Assembly (NCBI GenBank): GCA_030549775.1
Contig: CM060171.1
Coordinates: 146,526,859 to 146,590,858 of the forward strand
Reading direction: 5' to 3'
From: Tamarix chinensis
Lineage: Eukaryota > Streptophyta > Magnoliopsida > Caryophyllales > Tamaricaceae
Length of the DNA: 64,000 nt
Both the position numbers and the translations under genes were made by a program. The notes below the pieces were generated by a model. That model did not search any database. It was given only the letters and a program-made list of their open reading frames with translations, and was not told the origin of the DNA. Each line of letters opens with the position of its first letter. Position 1 is the stretch's first letter. Shown here piece after piece: positions 49,401 to 60,552 of this stretch.

Positions 49401-52400
49401 AAGCCCTGACGAGCAGCTGAACATGGAGCCATCTCCTGGGGACATCGTACGTTAATTGTTTTTCCTTAAATGTTTCTGTGGATGGAGAGGCTGAGATGTG
49501 AGGGAGAGGATCGTTTTCATTTTTATATGTTTGTATTTTTTATTATTATTTGGCATGCTTTAGCAACACATGGACTTCTCTCTTCATTTGCCTGATCAAG
49601 ACGTTGATATGCTTCGTGTGATGGTTTTCAAGATATCTAAAACAGTGACCGGCTGGTGTAGTGTGTTTTTAGTGTAGAGCAGCTGTTGATGTTGAAAATT
49701 GCTAAAGAAGTGAATGAATTATGTTTTCGGTGAACGTCTGTTGATTAGGTTGGTGTATTGTCTTTGGCTGATAGTTGGCAATTGACCCTTCTTGATTTTT
49801 GAAAGTGTTTAAAACTGGCATTGAACATGTTTTAGTAGTTATAAATGATGGATGCTGGCTGATCAGTGGTTGAAAGTATATTGAGCGTCTATGAAATATA
49901 AATAAATGTTGGTTGCAGTTCAGCTCTCAAGTTAGATCTGCTGCAGGGACTTACTGCTTTGAAAGATTTATCTTAGACTCTTAGTATGACAGAGACGAGG
50001 GCTTAGGTATTTGTGAAAGAACTTCTTGATTTTTGAAAGTGTTCGAAACTGGCATTGAACATGTTTTAGTAGTTATAAATGAGGATGCTGGCGGACCAGT
50101 GGTTGAAAATATTGAGCGTCTATGAAATATAAATAAATGTTGGTTGCAGTTTACTTCTCAAGTTAGATCTGCTGCAGGGACTTACTGCCTTGAAAGACTT
50201 ATCTCTTATTATGACAGAGATGAGGGCTTAGGTATTTGTGAAAGAACTCTGATGAGAAGAGAAAAAAAAATGACGTTAAGAGACCCACCTTGCCTAGCCT
50301 GTACAATGAAGAACTAAACAAAAAGCTGCTGAATTGATCTATTCCTTGTTGGTTACTGTTCTTGCTTCATCCTTTCTCTAGTTTGTGATTCTCTTCCCGG
50401 AGTCTGCCTCATAACTATTCAAGCATAGGGTTATTCCATTTGCGCTGAAGAGAAGTATATTTGAATGAAAAGCAAGTATTGGTTTGACTTTTGATTCAGG
50501 AAGCCAGCCATTACCTCCTTCAGCAGCACTTAGAAGAAAAAATGTTGCTAGTTATGGTCCGCCGGACCCAAGCCATAATTTTTTGATTAATTCTTTTTAT
50601 GGGTTCTCTCTTGCTCCCTCTCTTGCCTTATTTTCATTTGGTTATACGAGGGCTAGAGGATGGCATATTTTTAAGTTCTGTGCTGATCCACATCATTTGT
50701 AAGCTTACGAAAATTTACTTGTGTTATTTGCATTGCAGGCTAGTGGTTATCAATCAAATGTAACATCTGAAGTATCGAAAGAAAGGCCCAGTAGTTTTAA
50801 TTCAAGCATTGCAAAGACCCCTAAATCTCCATGGATGCCATTTCCTGTGCTGTTTGCAGCCATTTCAGATACAGTTGCCTTGGATACTATGAAGCTAGTA
50901 AATTTCCATTACGAGCTATTCAGGGTAGGCGTAATTACATGTGGTTGGAATTAATTATTAGTTTCTGAATGTTGTGTTAGTACAATAGGTCTTTGCCTAC
51001 TTAGTTTCTACGAGCTTTTTCCTGCATGTGTAGGGCTATCAAATTGTGTTATGTCATGCTAGTGTGTCTAGGGTAGAACAAGGTGCCAGACCCCCACACA
51101 AATTCTTTATTCTGCCATGCCCTCCAATTAATCTTGTTTCCCACTATTGAATTGATTTATATTTTCTCAACATACTATCTTTTCATGCATAAATAAGCAA
51201 AGTCATCTATGTTACTGTGTCAAAATCCGTAGTAAATGTGAAAATTAAAGTATTAATATTCAGAGAATAAGTTATGCCAGTACGGATCACCTTGTATTTG
51301 TTCAAAAGTGGCTATGACATATAATACAATGAATTTGATAAATTTTCAAATTGTCTGCCTAGTGGTTGGGGTCACATGGCAGTGCTTGGATCAGAGTATT
51401 GATGTTATAGTTTGGCATGCTGTGTTTTCGTGTTTAAGATGTATGTGAACCTAGATCTGTCTCTTTTAGCACAAATCTAGAAGCTGGGGTCTGGATGCTA
51501 AGTTCCAGACACAAATATATTATCCAATTAGTGTGTTTGTGTTAATGTTTTAAGCCAGATTGCGATAGAGCTATAAGCATGTGATCATTGAAATCTTTGC
51601 ATGCCAATCATGTAGAATCCGTATTTTACCAATCACCCAGTGGTGGTTTGTGAGGATCTATCGTTTCTCTTGAACTTGACAAAAAATTTCCTGTTTCATT
51701 GTTTCTTTTAATAAATGGTGCTCATTTTCTACCTTTCTATTTGCTGATATTTTTTGTGTTTGCTCATGTGGGCTATGCCAGAACAAGAGTATTAGTAGAC
51801 AAGACTTTATTAAGAAGCTGAGACTACTAGTTGGTGATGATCTGTTGAGGTCAACAATAACAAGGCTTCAATATAAGGTAGGTACTCCCTTTGTAAAAGA
51901 ATATATGACATCATGAATTTCGAAAAAAATTTCTGACCATTAATTTATCTTAAATTATAATATATTATAATTTTAAAATATAATTATTTCATTTATATTG
52001 AAACATACTTCCATTATGTTATTTTTTTGAATAATTTTTATCAATATATATTGAAAGATATTTATGGTCTAAGTTTTTTATCGAAATTCACCATGTCATA
52101 TATATGTTTATTTATTTTTTTACAGAGGGAGAATTGTTATTGTAGTCTTTCCTCCATGCAGCATGTTTTAATTCATTTTGTTTGATTTGATACAGAGGTA
52201 CATGTGGTTGTAGCTATTTATATACCTCTTATTATATATAGCACTTGTTTTGAGAGCTGCAGTTTAATAGAATTTGTTTTAAAATTTTGATTTAGCTTTT
52301 GCTTGCGCATGACCTGACCTATGGTGATTCGCATTGCTTGGATTTTTAGCTTCAATTTGTTTAAAAAAAATTGGGAAAGAAAAAATTAGAAGAACGGATT

Positions 52401-53474
52401 GTGCAATTTTTGTTTATAAAAAAGAAGACAATTTGAGGAAAAACAAAACATGGAGATAAATGTAAATTGTTTAAGAGCATGCCCCTAAGCCTGGCCAGCC
52501 CACGCATATATTGCGTTTGCGTTTAGTAAATGTTGGCTTCCATGTTAGTGTAGACTGGTTTTGAATCTCACTGGCCACTAAAATGTTTATGCGTGGTCTT
52601 GTGCTATCTAGCAAAATGTAAACGTTAAGAGTATATTGTGCTTTTGTGACCAGCGAAACAATTATCAATTCTGTTTTCTTGTTTCTCTTCGCATTTTGTG
52701 TATGACACCAATAACTTTAGTATAGCATTTGGATTTTTTTTAATATTATATATGTATAATTATATTATTATTTTTATTACTCATTAAGCAATTTTTTTTC
52801 TTGTGACAGTCGTGTCAAATTTATTATTTATTTATTTAATCTTTTATTTGACAGTGCGGACATACCTTCGCTTATCCGCTTTTGCACATCTTTTTCTCCA
52901 CTAACTTTAAGCTTGCCATTTTCTTGATCTTGTATTTCTCTTGTTAGATTCATGAAGGAATTGTGGTGTACCCTAGGTATCTTGCTTGATTTTGTTGTTT
53001 ACAAAAAACATAAAATTATTATACGAGCATTATTTTCATTGCTCTTTATTTATTTATTTTCAAACCAAACCCAAGAAATCATCCTCATGAAATTTACCGC
53101 TCACTTTTTTTTTCCAAACCGACAAATGGAAAAGAGGAGGGGGGGGACTATTTATACATTTTCTTTTTATTTCCTTTTTCATTTTATTTACCCTTCTTTC
53201 TCACATTCTTATAACCAAATGAAGCCTTGATCGTTTGCATTTTGGGATCAAGTAATCTTTAATTATTCAAGAATACAAGATGATTTCTTGTGGCTTATGA
53301 TGCGAAGGAAATCTTTCGTATTTTAAGCCACTTAAACTAGTTTTTAAGCTATTTCCTGCTGTGGCAAACACACCTTATGAATTTATATTTATTTTATTAT
53401 GTTTGATATATTTGCAGGCGCCGTCTGAAAATGATTGTGCAGTGAAAGTGCCCAAGCAAGAAATTAAGATTTGA
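46429..53474 (+). CDS. RCD1: RCD1/SRO-type inactive poly(ADP-ribose) polymerase, six coding exons
   Basis: Nuclear stress hub of plants: binds many transcription factors through its RST domain and affects ROS, hormone and retrograde signalling. Coding exons: 46429-47537, 48715-48956, 49352-49446, 50739-50924, 51782-51877, 53418-53474; all GT-AG and in phase, giving 594 aa (Arabidopsis RCD1 is of the same size). Residues 1-65: basic bipartite NLS ([20 protein letters not shown]). About 75-165: WWE domain ([27 protein letters not shown]). About 270-450: PARP-like domain ([40 protein letters not shown]). The H-Y-E catalytic triad is absent: H360 stands at the Tyr site and N432 at the Glu site, so no ADP-ribosyltransferase activity is expected. 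About 513-576: RST domain ([31 protein letters not shown]). The start MDAKIAKGL resembles known RCD1 starts. Exon 3 is the least certain; an extra exon in intron 3 cannot be excluded. Confidence 0.93.
49791..50248. repeat. Tandem duplication, about 234-bp unit, in RCD1 intron 3
   Basis: Two copies, starting at 49791 and 50025, each CTTGATTTTTGAAAGTGTT ... GGTATTTGTGAAAGAAC. Differences are scattered substitutions and short indels. Each copy holds a GGTTGCAG acceptor-like site but no open frame of note. Confidence 0.9.
51885..52131. mobile_element. Stowaway-like MITE in RCD1 intron 5
   Basis: 247 bp, left end CTCCCTTTGTAAAA, right end (complementary strand) CTCCCTCTGTAAAAAAAT, AT-rich interior. 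The left flank is TA, the right flank AA (probably a mutated TA). CTCCCTCYGT ends with TA targets are the mark of Stowaway (Tc1/mariner) MITEs. It begins seven bases after the exon 5 donor and leaves GTAGGTA intact. Confidence 0.8.
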
Positions 53475-53510
53475 AGGATGGCATATTGTGGCATTAGTAG
53501 ACTTGGTAAT

Positions 53511-53516
53511 AATAAA
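53511..53516 (+). terminator. Candidate poly(A) signal of RCD1
   Basis: AATAAA 37 bases after the RCD1 stop codon. It would give a short 3' UTR; plant signals are loose, so other sites are possible. Confidence 0.35.
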
Positions 53517-53648
53517 GAAGTGTGTTGATGCAGCGATTTCAACTAATGTGTCGACATGAAGTCTGTCAATATCCTGTTCTATCTTGATGATATGCAGATT
53601 ATTGGATACTTGAATTCAGGTGCCTCCCCCTCCCCCCGCCCTAACTAT

Positions 53649-54134
53649 CTGCCCGGGTGATCGGAGAAGCGTGTCTTCCTGATGCTTTGATACGAAAAAC
53701 CTTTTGTTCTGAATTACTTCCAGAACTATTGTGGTGACGTTTGGTTGAACGGATCCAGCGGTTTCTATATTGATGTTATTTGCGTGCGGTGTTGGAATGC
53801 CTTTTAAAATCTGCCCGGGTGATCGGAGAAGCGTGTCTTCCTGATGCTTTGATACGAAAAACCTTTCGTTCTGAATTACTTCCAGAACCATTGTGGTGAC
53901 TTTTGGTTGAACGGATCCAGCGGTTTCTATATTGATGTTATTATCGTGCGGTGTTGGAATGCCTTTTAAAATCTGTCCGGGTGATCGGAGAAGCGTGTCT
54001 TCCTGATGCTTTGATACGAAAAACCTTACGTTCTGAATTACTTCCAGAACTATTGTGGTGACGTTTGGTTGAACGGATCCAGCGGTTTCTATATAGATGT
54101 TATTTGCGTGCGGTGTTGGAATGCCTTTTAAAAT
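53649..54134. repeat. Three exact-period 162-bp tandem repeats
   Basis: Units start at 53649, 53811 and 53973, each exactly 162 bp and over 95% alike (CTGCCCGGGTGATCGGAGAA to GGAATGCCTTTTAAAAT). The period is a multiple of three, and the minus strand stays open through all three, from the codon after a TGA at about 54185 down to 53616 (about 190 codons), repeating a 54-residue unit containing HQEDTLLRSPGQI and ETAGSVQP. All plus frames have stops. I do not recognise the peptide. The array begins 175 bp after the RCD1 stop codon. Confidence 0.93.
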
Positions 54135-56621
54135 CTGATATTTTTCAAGCCTTGTGTTTGAGCTAGGGCAAATATTAAAAATTCAAGGAATCAATATGAG
54201 GGTGAACTTCAAATGAAAGAAATTGAGACGAATTGGAAGAAACATTTAAAACTTTTGTTTAGGAAAAAAATGTTAATAAATAGGGCGGCCTGAAGTGGAT
54301 GCCTCAAACCATTCAATGCAGTAGAGAAATGTTGGATGAATTAGGATCTATGTTTTATGATATTGTTTAGATAATATTTTAATCAAATGTGAATAAATAT
54401 TATTTTAATTATATAAAAAATAAGTAGATTTATATCTTTCACTAAACATGAGGGATGACTCCCTCTTTCTTTTCTTTTTCCTCCTCTCAACTGCCTATGC
54501 TCGGTATCAGTTAATGCTATTATATTATTTATTTATTTATTTATTTTTTAAAAATTCTGGTTGAACTGAATACACGAATGCTAGCGTTAAGCATGTTATG
54601 TAAGAAACTATTCCCTGTACATATTTTCCCATCTGAGAAATCTGCTATTTAGTATCATCAATTATCTGTTGTATTTTTCCACACTTTGTGTAACCGACCT
54701 CAAGCTAGCGAATGCAAACTAGAGCAGAATCTCCATGCAAGCAAACATAAAGGAAGACCACCATATACAAGCTAACCAAGAAACAAGATAGCGAATAAAC
54801 TAGTCATACATACTACTAAATTGATATAGGCCAGAAAAATAGAAACCAAGTACTATAAAGTTATACTATCGAAAATTATACAAAAAAAATTGTACTAATC
54901 TATCACAATAGTCCGTGAGATGTATAAGTTAACGAAGAACAAGCATTTAATCTCTTGAGCTTGCTCATAATTGCTTTTGGAGGTGAGTTTTTCAACTTTT
55001 TATTCCTTGCATCTTCGGTTGTTAAAAATGGCAACCGCTGAGAAGAGAGGATGAGTTGTTGACAATGAGATGTGTAAATCAACGGGATGGCAATGGGATA
55101 TATAAGGGTGGTGAAATAAAAGAGTGCTTTTTCTAGTTATGCAAAAACATTATTAAATTGGGGTGAATAACCTTAGTATAACAAAATGATAATTGCTACC
55201 TTTTTTAGGGTAAATCAAGGTATTTTTTTTTATTTTTAAATTCAATGGTAGTGGTAACCTAAAAAATTACATAAGGGGTTCTAGGACAAAATAAGTCGAG
55301 GAACCTATAAGATCAAAAAGTAATAAATTCTTCAACTTAATTGAGAGAGAGGATAAAAAAGTAATTCCAAAGAAAAAGTTATGATTCAGGTGCACAAGTC
55401 AGTATGCCATCCTATTAACCTCCCCGAAAGAGCAAGACACTAAATAAGAGACAAAGGATGCAATAAGCTTCTTGCATGCCTCAATAAGAAATCTTTGATG
55501 ATGGTAATGGGGACACAAATTGAGGAGAGACGCTACAACCTTAGAGTTAGATGCAATCCAAAGGCAAATATCAACTTGGTTGGCTAATGAGAGGGCATGA
55601 TAGACCGTAATATCTCATTTTTCCTTTACTATAATTACTATATAATTAGGCTCATAGTTTGTTTCTAAATTCTTTAATATTGATTTCTAGGTCATTCGTA
55701 TTAAATTCAAACATTTTGTAGCTCTTCTATTTGTTTGTGGAAAAATCACATTTCTACTTGATTTCTTTGATCTTAGTGTTTTTGTTCTTTAACACTTGTT
55801 ATGAACTTATAAATCTTTCCTAAGATTATTCTCAAGCACATTCTTTTATTTCGACGCCTTTCTTCATCTTTTTTGAGCTTTTCGTTAATTATTTGTTCGT
55901 TTGCAAAAAATCACAACTAACACGATTTTCTATTCTAAGTCATTTTTTGCCTGTTTCGAATTTTCTAAAAAAATTCTAAACGTCTAAAAATATTCTAAGC
56001 TTAGATGTGCTTTCCAGACATTTTTTGTTCACTTATTCTTTCTAAATCGTTAAATCGTAAAAAGTTCTGTTTACGTGATTCAATTATTATAATCGTTTTA
56101 GTCATTTTTAATCTGTTGGGCATCTAATTAATTCCAATATCACATATTTTTATACATTTGGTTTTATAAAATTATTCCACACCTATCTGTGGTTTTTTGA
56201 AACTTTCATTATTCATTTTGTGCATTTGTAGTAAAATACATTTTTTAAATTATTTGATTTTTCTCTTTTTACTAGTTTTTCATTCGATGAGCTTTAAACC
56301 AGCTCCTATACCCAGTATTTTTATATATTTGAGTTTCTAAAATTATTTCGTACAAGTAACTGAATTTCTAACTATCTTATTTGATCTCAATAAACTCCCA
56401 ACTAAATTCCAATCATATTTTTATCCTAGTTACATTCATTTAACAATAATCTTGGTTAAAAGTACATTAGTCATAATATTTGTCATAAACCTCTTCTACA
56501 CCCAATATCTCTTTATATTATATCATAATATGATTTCATTCAAGTGTGTAACAATATAGTTACCCTATCTCTCTCATGAGATGATACATCATTCCAACAA
56601 CCCCTTTGTGCCCAAATCGTG
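54135..56621. other. Intergenic, nothing firmly recognised
   Basis: AT-rich, no gene on either strand. At about 55605 CGTAATATCTCATTTTTCC resembles a decayed LTR start, and the sequence up to 56621 could be the remains of an LTR cut by the next one. This is weak. Confidence 0.35.
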
Positions 56622-57879
56622 TGTAATACTTCAAAATTTATCTAATTTTAATCTCGACTAATCAATATTTTAGCCTAATCTACATTCTAATTTCTAGGTC
56701 ATTTATATTTTATTTTTAGCCTAAACATGACCCTTGGTAGTTGATGGATTAATTATTTAACCAAATCCCTAAATTCTAACTCAAACATAATCTTAATTCT
56801 AACCCCAAAATTTTCTTTCCCCTTTTCTTTTTCTCCTTTGCCTTTCCATTTTCCTCTCTTTTTATTTTCTTCATTATTCTTCCTGATTTGTGCACAGCCT
56901 CACCTTGTCTCTTTTCGTTTTCTCCTTTCTCCATTTGGAACCATGCCAAGCTTCCAACCTCCTCACCTCAACCCCATGCACTTACACACACACACCCCTA
57001 TGTGCATAACCTCCCTCTTCGCTACCTTCTCTATTTCTCCCGTGCTCTTTCCTCTATCTAGAACCCATCACCCAAGCTATTCCTTCCTCCTTTATTGTTC
57101 TACTTTTAGTCTCTATCATTGCCACTCACTACCCAGAACACTAAGGACCACCACCTTCTCCCCCAACCATCACCTCCTCATCCCCATCAACCTCCCTCGC
57201 CATCGCCTACCCATCACCACTCCAAGCCATGCCCTTTTCCTTCTTTCTGTGCTTGCTTGGTTATTTTTGTTGACACATGCCCGACCCATGCACACCCGAC
57301 ATGATCGTGTATGCCTAGATTGTGTGTCACTCCCACCCTGTGCACCCTTTTTCCCTTTGACCCGCGCATGCCTTAGCCATGATCTCCTTCGCATTCCTCA
57401 CTCCCAATCATGCTCACCTTTCATGACTAGCCCGTGCGCACTTCTCTTGACTATGTCACCTTGCTTTCCCCTTGGAGCACCGCCGTACCCTCCATTGTGC
57501 ACCACCCCGTGTTGAACCTCCCACTTTTGGTTATCCCCATTTTCCCTCCTTCTCCTTTTCCTTAGTTTCCTTAGTTAATTTTATCAAGTCTAACATTGTT
57601 GTATTTTAACTTCTAGGTGATACTTTGGTGGTATCAAAGGATGAATCGTAGATCTTGTGTGTTTAGAGATTGGAGACATTTTGGTAAGGATATATGTCAT
57701 AGTTAAGACTTATATGTGCAATATGTGTATATTGTTATGTTGTGATTGAAATTTTTGTATACGAAATATCATGATAATGGTGTTATATGATATGCGGTGT
57801 TGTAAGTGAAAGATAGAGTGAGGAAATTGTAAAAGCATGAGTTTTTGTACAGTGATTGGTCGGTATGCATAGACATGTA

Positions 57880-58344
57880 GGCTCCGTTTGGATTGGGTTG
57901 GAAGAAGGTTAATGGAGGTGAATGAATTGATTCACTCTGTTTGGATATCAGGTTAATAATTTTACCTGGGTGAATCGAGGTTAATGTTTTACCTCCATTC
58001 ACCTCGATTAATCTTATTTTTATTAACCTCTGATTTCAGGGGTAACGGATGTGAAGGTGAAAGAATAAGTAAATTTTTGACTTGATAGGACCAAAATACC
58101 CCTCAATATGACTTATTTATTTAATACAAGAGTATAAATATCATTTGTTTTATTATTTTAATCTTCATTTACTTTAATTTAAATGAAAATTTTAAAACAT
58201 TCACCCCAATTCACTCAGGTTACGTTAATATCATCCAAACAACATTTTAAAATATTCACTCCGATTCACCTCCATTCCCTTCACCTAGGTTAATTTTTAA
58301 TGTTTACCCCCTACCTCGATTCACACCCCATTTCAAATGGAGTT
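57880..58344. mobile_element. Fold-back MITE inside the long LTR
   Basis: 465 bp. Left end GGCTCCGTTTGGATTGGG, right end (complementary strand) AACTCCATTTGAAATGGG. Further inverted blocks (GGAGGTGAAT and ATTCACCTCC) lie inside. GTA is present on both sides (57877-57879, 58345-58347), possibly a 3-bp duplication. Superfamily not certain. Confidence 0.65.
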
Positions 58345-59179
58345 GTAGTATCTAAATATAATTGTGGTTACATATTTTTATGTTGATATTATATATTGGA
58401 GGTTGAAAAATCATTTGTATTAGGATTTGTAAAATTTTTGTGGAAATATGGATATCTTAGCAATCTTAGGAACATTTTGGTTAATATGGATTAAAAATAA
58501 AATATTAGGTATTCTAATGTGATAAATGGTTCAAAATAGATTAACTATATTAGGTAAAAATCTTGAAGTGAATATGAATTATTTAAGCCCAATAAATGAG
58601 AAACGTGTTTTAAGTGGAAATAGAAATCTTAGGGGTGATATTTTTAACACCAACACGAAATGTTGGGTTTTGACCTTAAATTTTGAATATATTATTAGCA
58701 TTTATATTTTTAGGAATGGGTATTAAATGTGGTAGTTATCTGAAGTATTATAGAAAAAATTATGATTAAATGGTGAAATTAGAATTTTGTGGAGAATTAT
58801 AAATAGTAACCCTAAGGTTACGTTATTATCTCATATGTAAGACGTTAGAATTATACCTTAATTTTTTGGTATTCAATAAGAATATTTTAAGGATGGATAT
58901 TAAATTGGCGACAAAATGAGTACTAGGGGAGAAGTTATGGTTAACTTATAAAAATTAGAGTTTCCTAGGAGGGGTGTGATCTTTTCCTTAGGAAAATGTT
59001 CTGGTATTCATGTGGTTATGCTCTATGTGTTTCAAATGATTATGTTAAGATGTATCATGTGCCTTGTATGTTTACATTTGCATATGTATGAGGATATTGA
59101 GATATACCACCCACAAATGAGATACTAATTACTTAAAGAGAAATATTTCGTGAGTCCATTTTAAGGTGATGTATGTCCA

Positions 59180-59580
59180 TTCTATCGAATGATAGTAGTG
59201 GCTTAGGTATATTTTTTCCTGAGAGATGCTCCAGACCATTCCACTTGTTTAAAATAGTAGGTTTCTTGGTCTTAACGTTAACTAGAATTTGGTATTGAAA
59301 TAATCAATAATGAATAATATATTCATAGTGAAAGGTGACATGAGGGAGGATTGATGTGTTGTGTTTGTTTAATCGGATGATAAGTGGCTCAAGCACATTT
59401 TTCCCTAAGAAGTGTTTCGAAACATTTTATCGGTTTAAGAATAGTGGTTAGAAGCATGCTGTTTTGATAGGTGTTGGATCCATTCCACATGACGATAATA
59501 ATAGCTTGGGTGTGTTTTCTTCCGAGAGGTTTTTTAGGCCATTCCACCGGTTTAAGAATAGTGGAATCCCTAAAATCAAC
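59180..59580. repeat. Minisatellite of the long LTR (plus orientation)
   Basis: Four degenerate units with CATTCCACC or similar, GATAATA and AGTGGCT pieces; the equivalent of 8430-8850. Confidence 0.65.
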
Positions 59581-60155
59581 GTATTAAGAATATGGATTAT
59601 GATTGTAGCTAATGATGGGCTTCTAGAATTGGTATTATTTTATATTATGTTATTGTGCCCACTTATGCTTTTATATAATTTATGGCTTATGTGTAACTTG
59701 TTTATGACTTTATTGTTACTTTACTTAGTACACAACGTACTGATCATTCTTTTCATGGGTGTTGCTCATTCTCATGAGTAGAGGACCCACCAGATGACTT
59801 TGCTTCTTATGGCACCTTGATTGTGGAGGAGTGATCCTATTTTATATATGGGGTTTGGGATTGAGGAATCATATTATCCAGTTCTTTGTTTTAACTAGTA
59901 TACCTTTTGGGAATCTTTATCCAGAGTTTTTGATTTAAGTATTTTGAATATTCTATTTGGAATTAACTTCTCAAACTCTTATTTATGTTATGAGTTTATC
60001 TCTTTCTTTGTTTTAGTATGCTTAATTGTTTTGTATTGTATTTGATGGCATGATAAACCAGACTTATATTGAGTACAACAATAACACCCCATTTGTATTG
60101 TTTTATGCTTCCCTTAAAGTATTTTTTTTATTTGAGATTTTTTGGGGGTGTTACA

Positions 60156-60552
60156 TTGTTCCCCTCAATCTTATTTCAACTCCACATTTTTTTATGCACA
60201 CCTATTTTCAACCTTTGATTGATTGTATGAACATGATTAAGTTGGCATCTTCCAGCACTGTTAACTCCTTCATTTTTCTTAAAGGCAAATTCCTCACCCT
60301 TAGGGATTCTTGTCCTACTAATATGACATTGTGGAGGAGGTAAATCACATCATTTGCCTCAATGAAATGAGAGGTCATGTGTTGCACGACTAAACGTAGA
60401 CGACATTCAAACCCATGACCTGATGAGGCACCTCAATTCTCAACAATGCCACATGGTTTGAAATTGGTTGAGCTATTTATCGACTGATATCTATTGTTTT
60501 CCCTCATTTTTGTTGATTTAGATTTATTGCAATGCATGCTCCATTAACCTAC
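60156..60552. other. Spacer between long LTRs, no gene recognised
   Basis: Contains CATTCAAACCCATGACCTGA (about 60407-60426), a phrase common in plant repeats. No frame with a recognisable domain. Confidence 0.35.

Larger units (their letters stand above)
56622..60155 (+). mobile_element. Plus-oriented long LTR, carrying a MITE
   Basis: Starts TGTAATACTTCAAAATT, ends TTTGGGGGTGTTACA. Pyrimidine block about 56810-57560, then AGGTGATACTTTGGTGGTATC, a MITE (57880-58344), the minisatellite (59180-59580) and the terminus. Without the MITE it is about 3.07 kb, close to the 3.03 kb of the copy at 6445-9472. Flanking bases TCGTG and TTGTT do not form a convincing duplication. The 225-aa open frame at 56838-57515 is low-complexity Pro/Ser/Leu/His and not a recognised protein. 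Confidence 0.75.
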
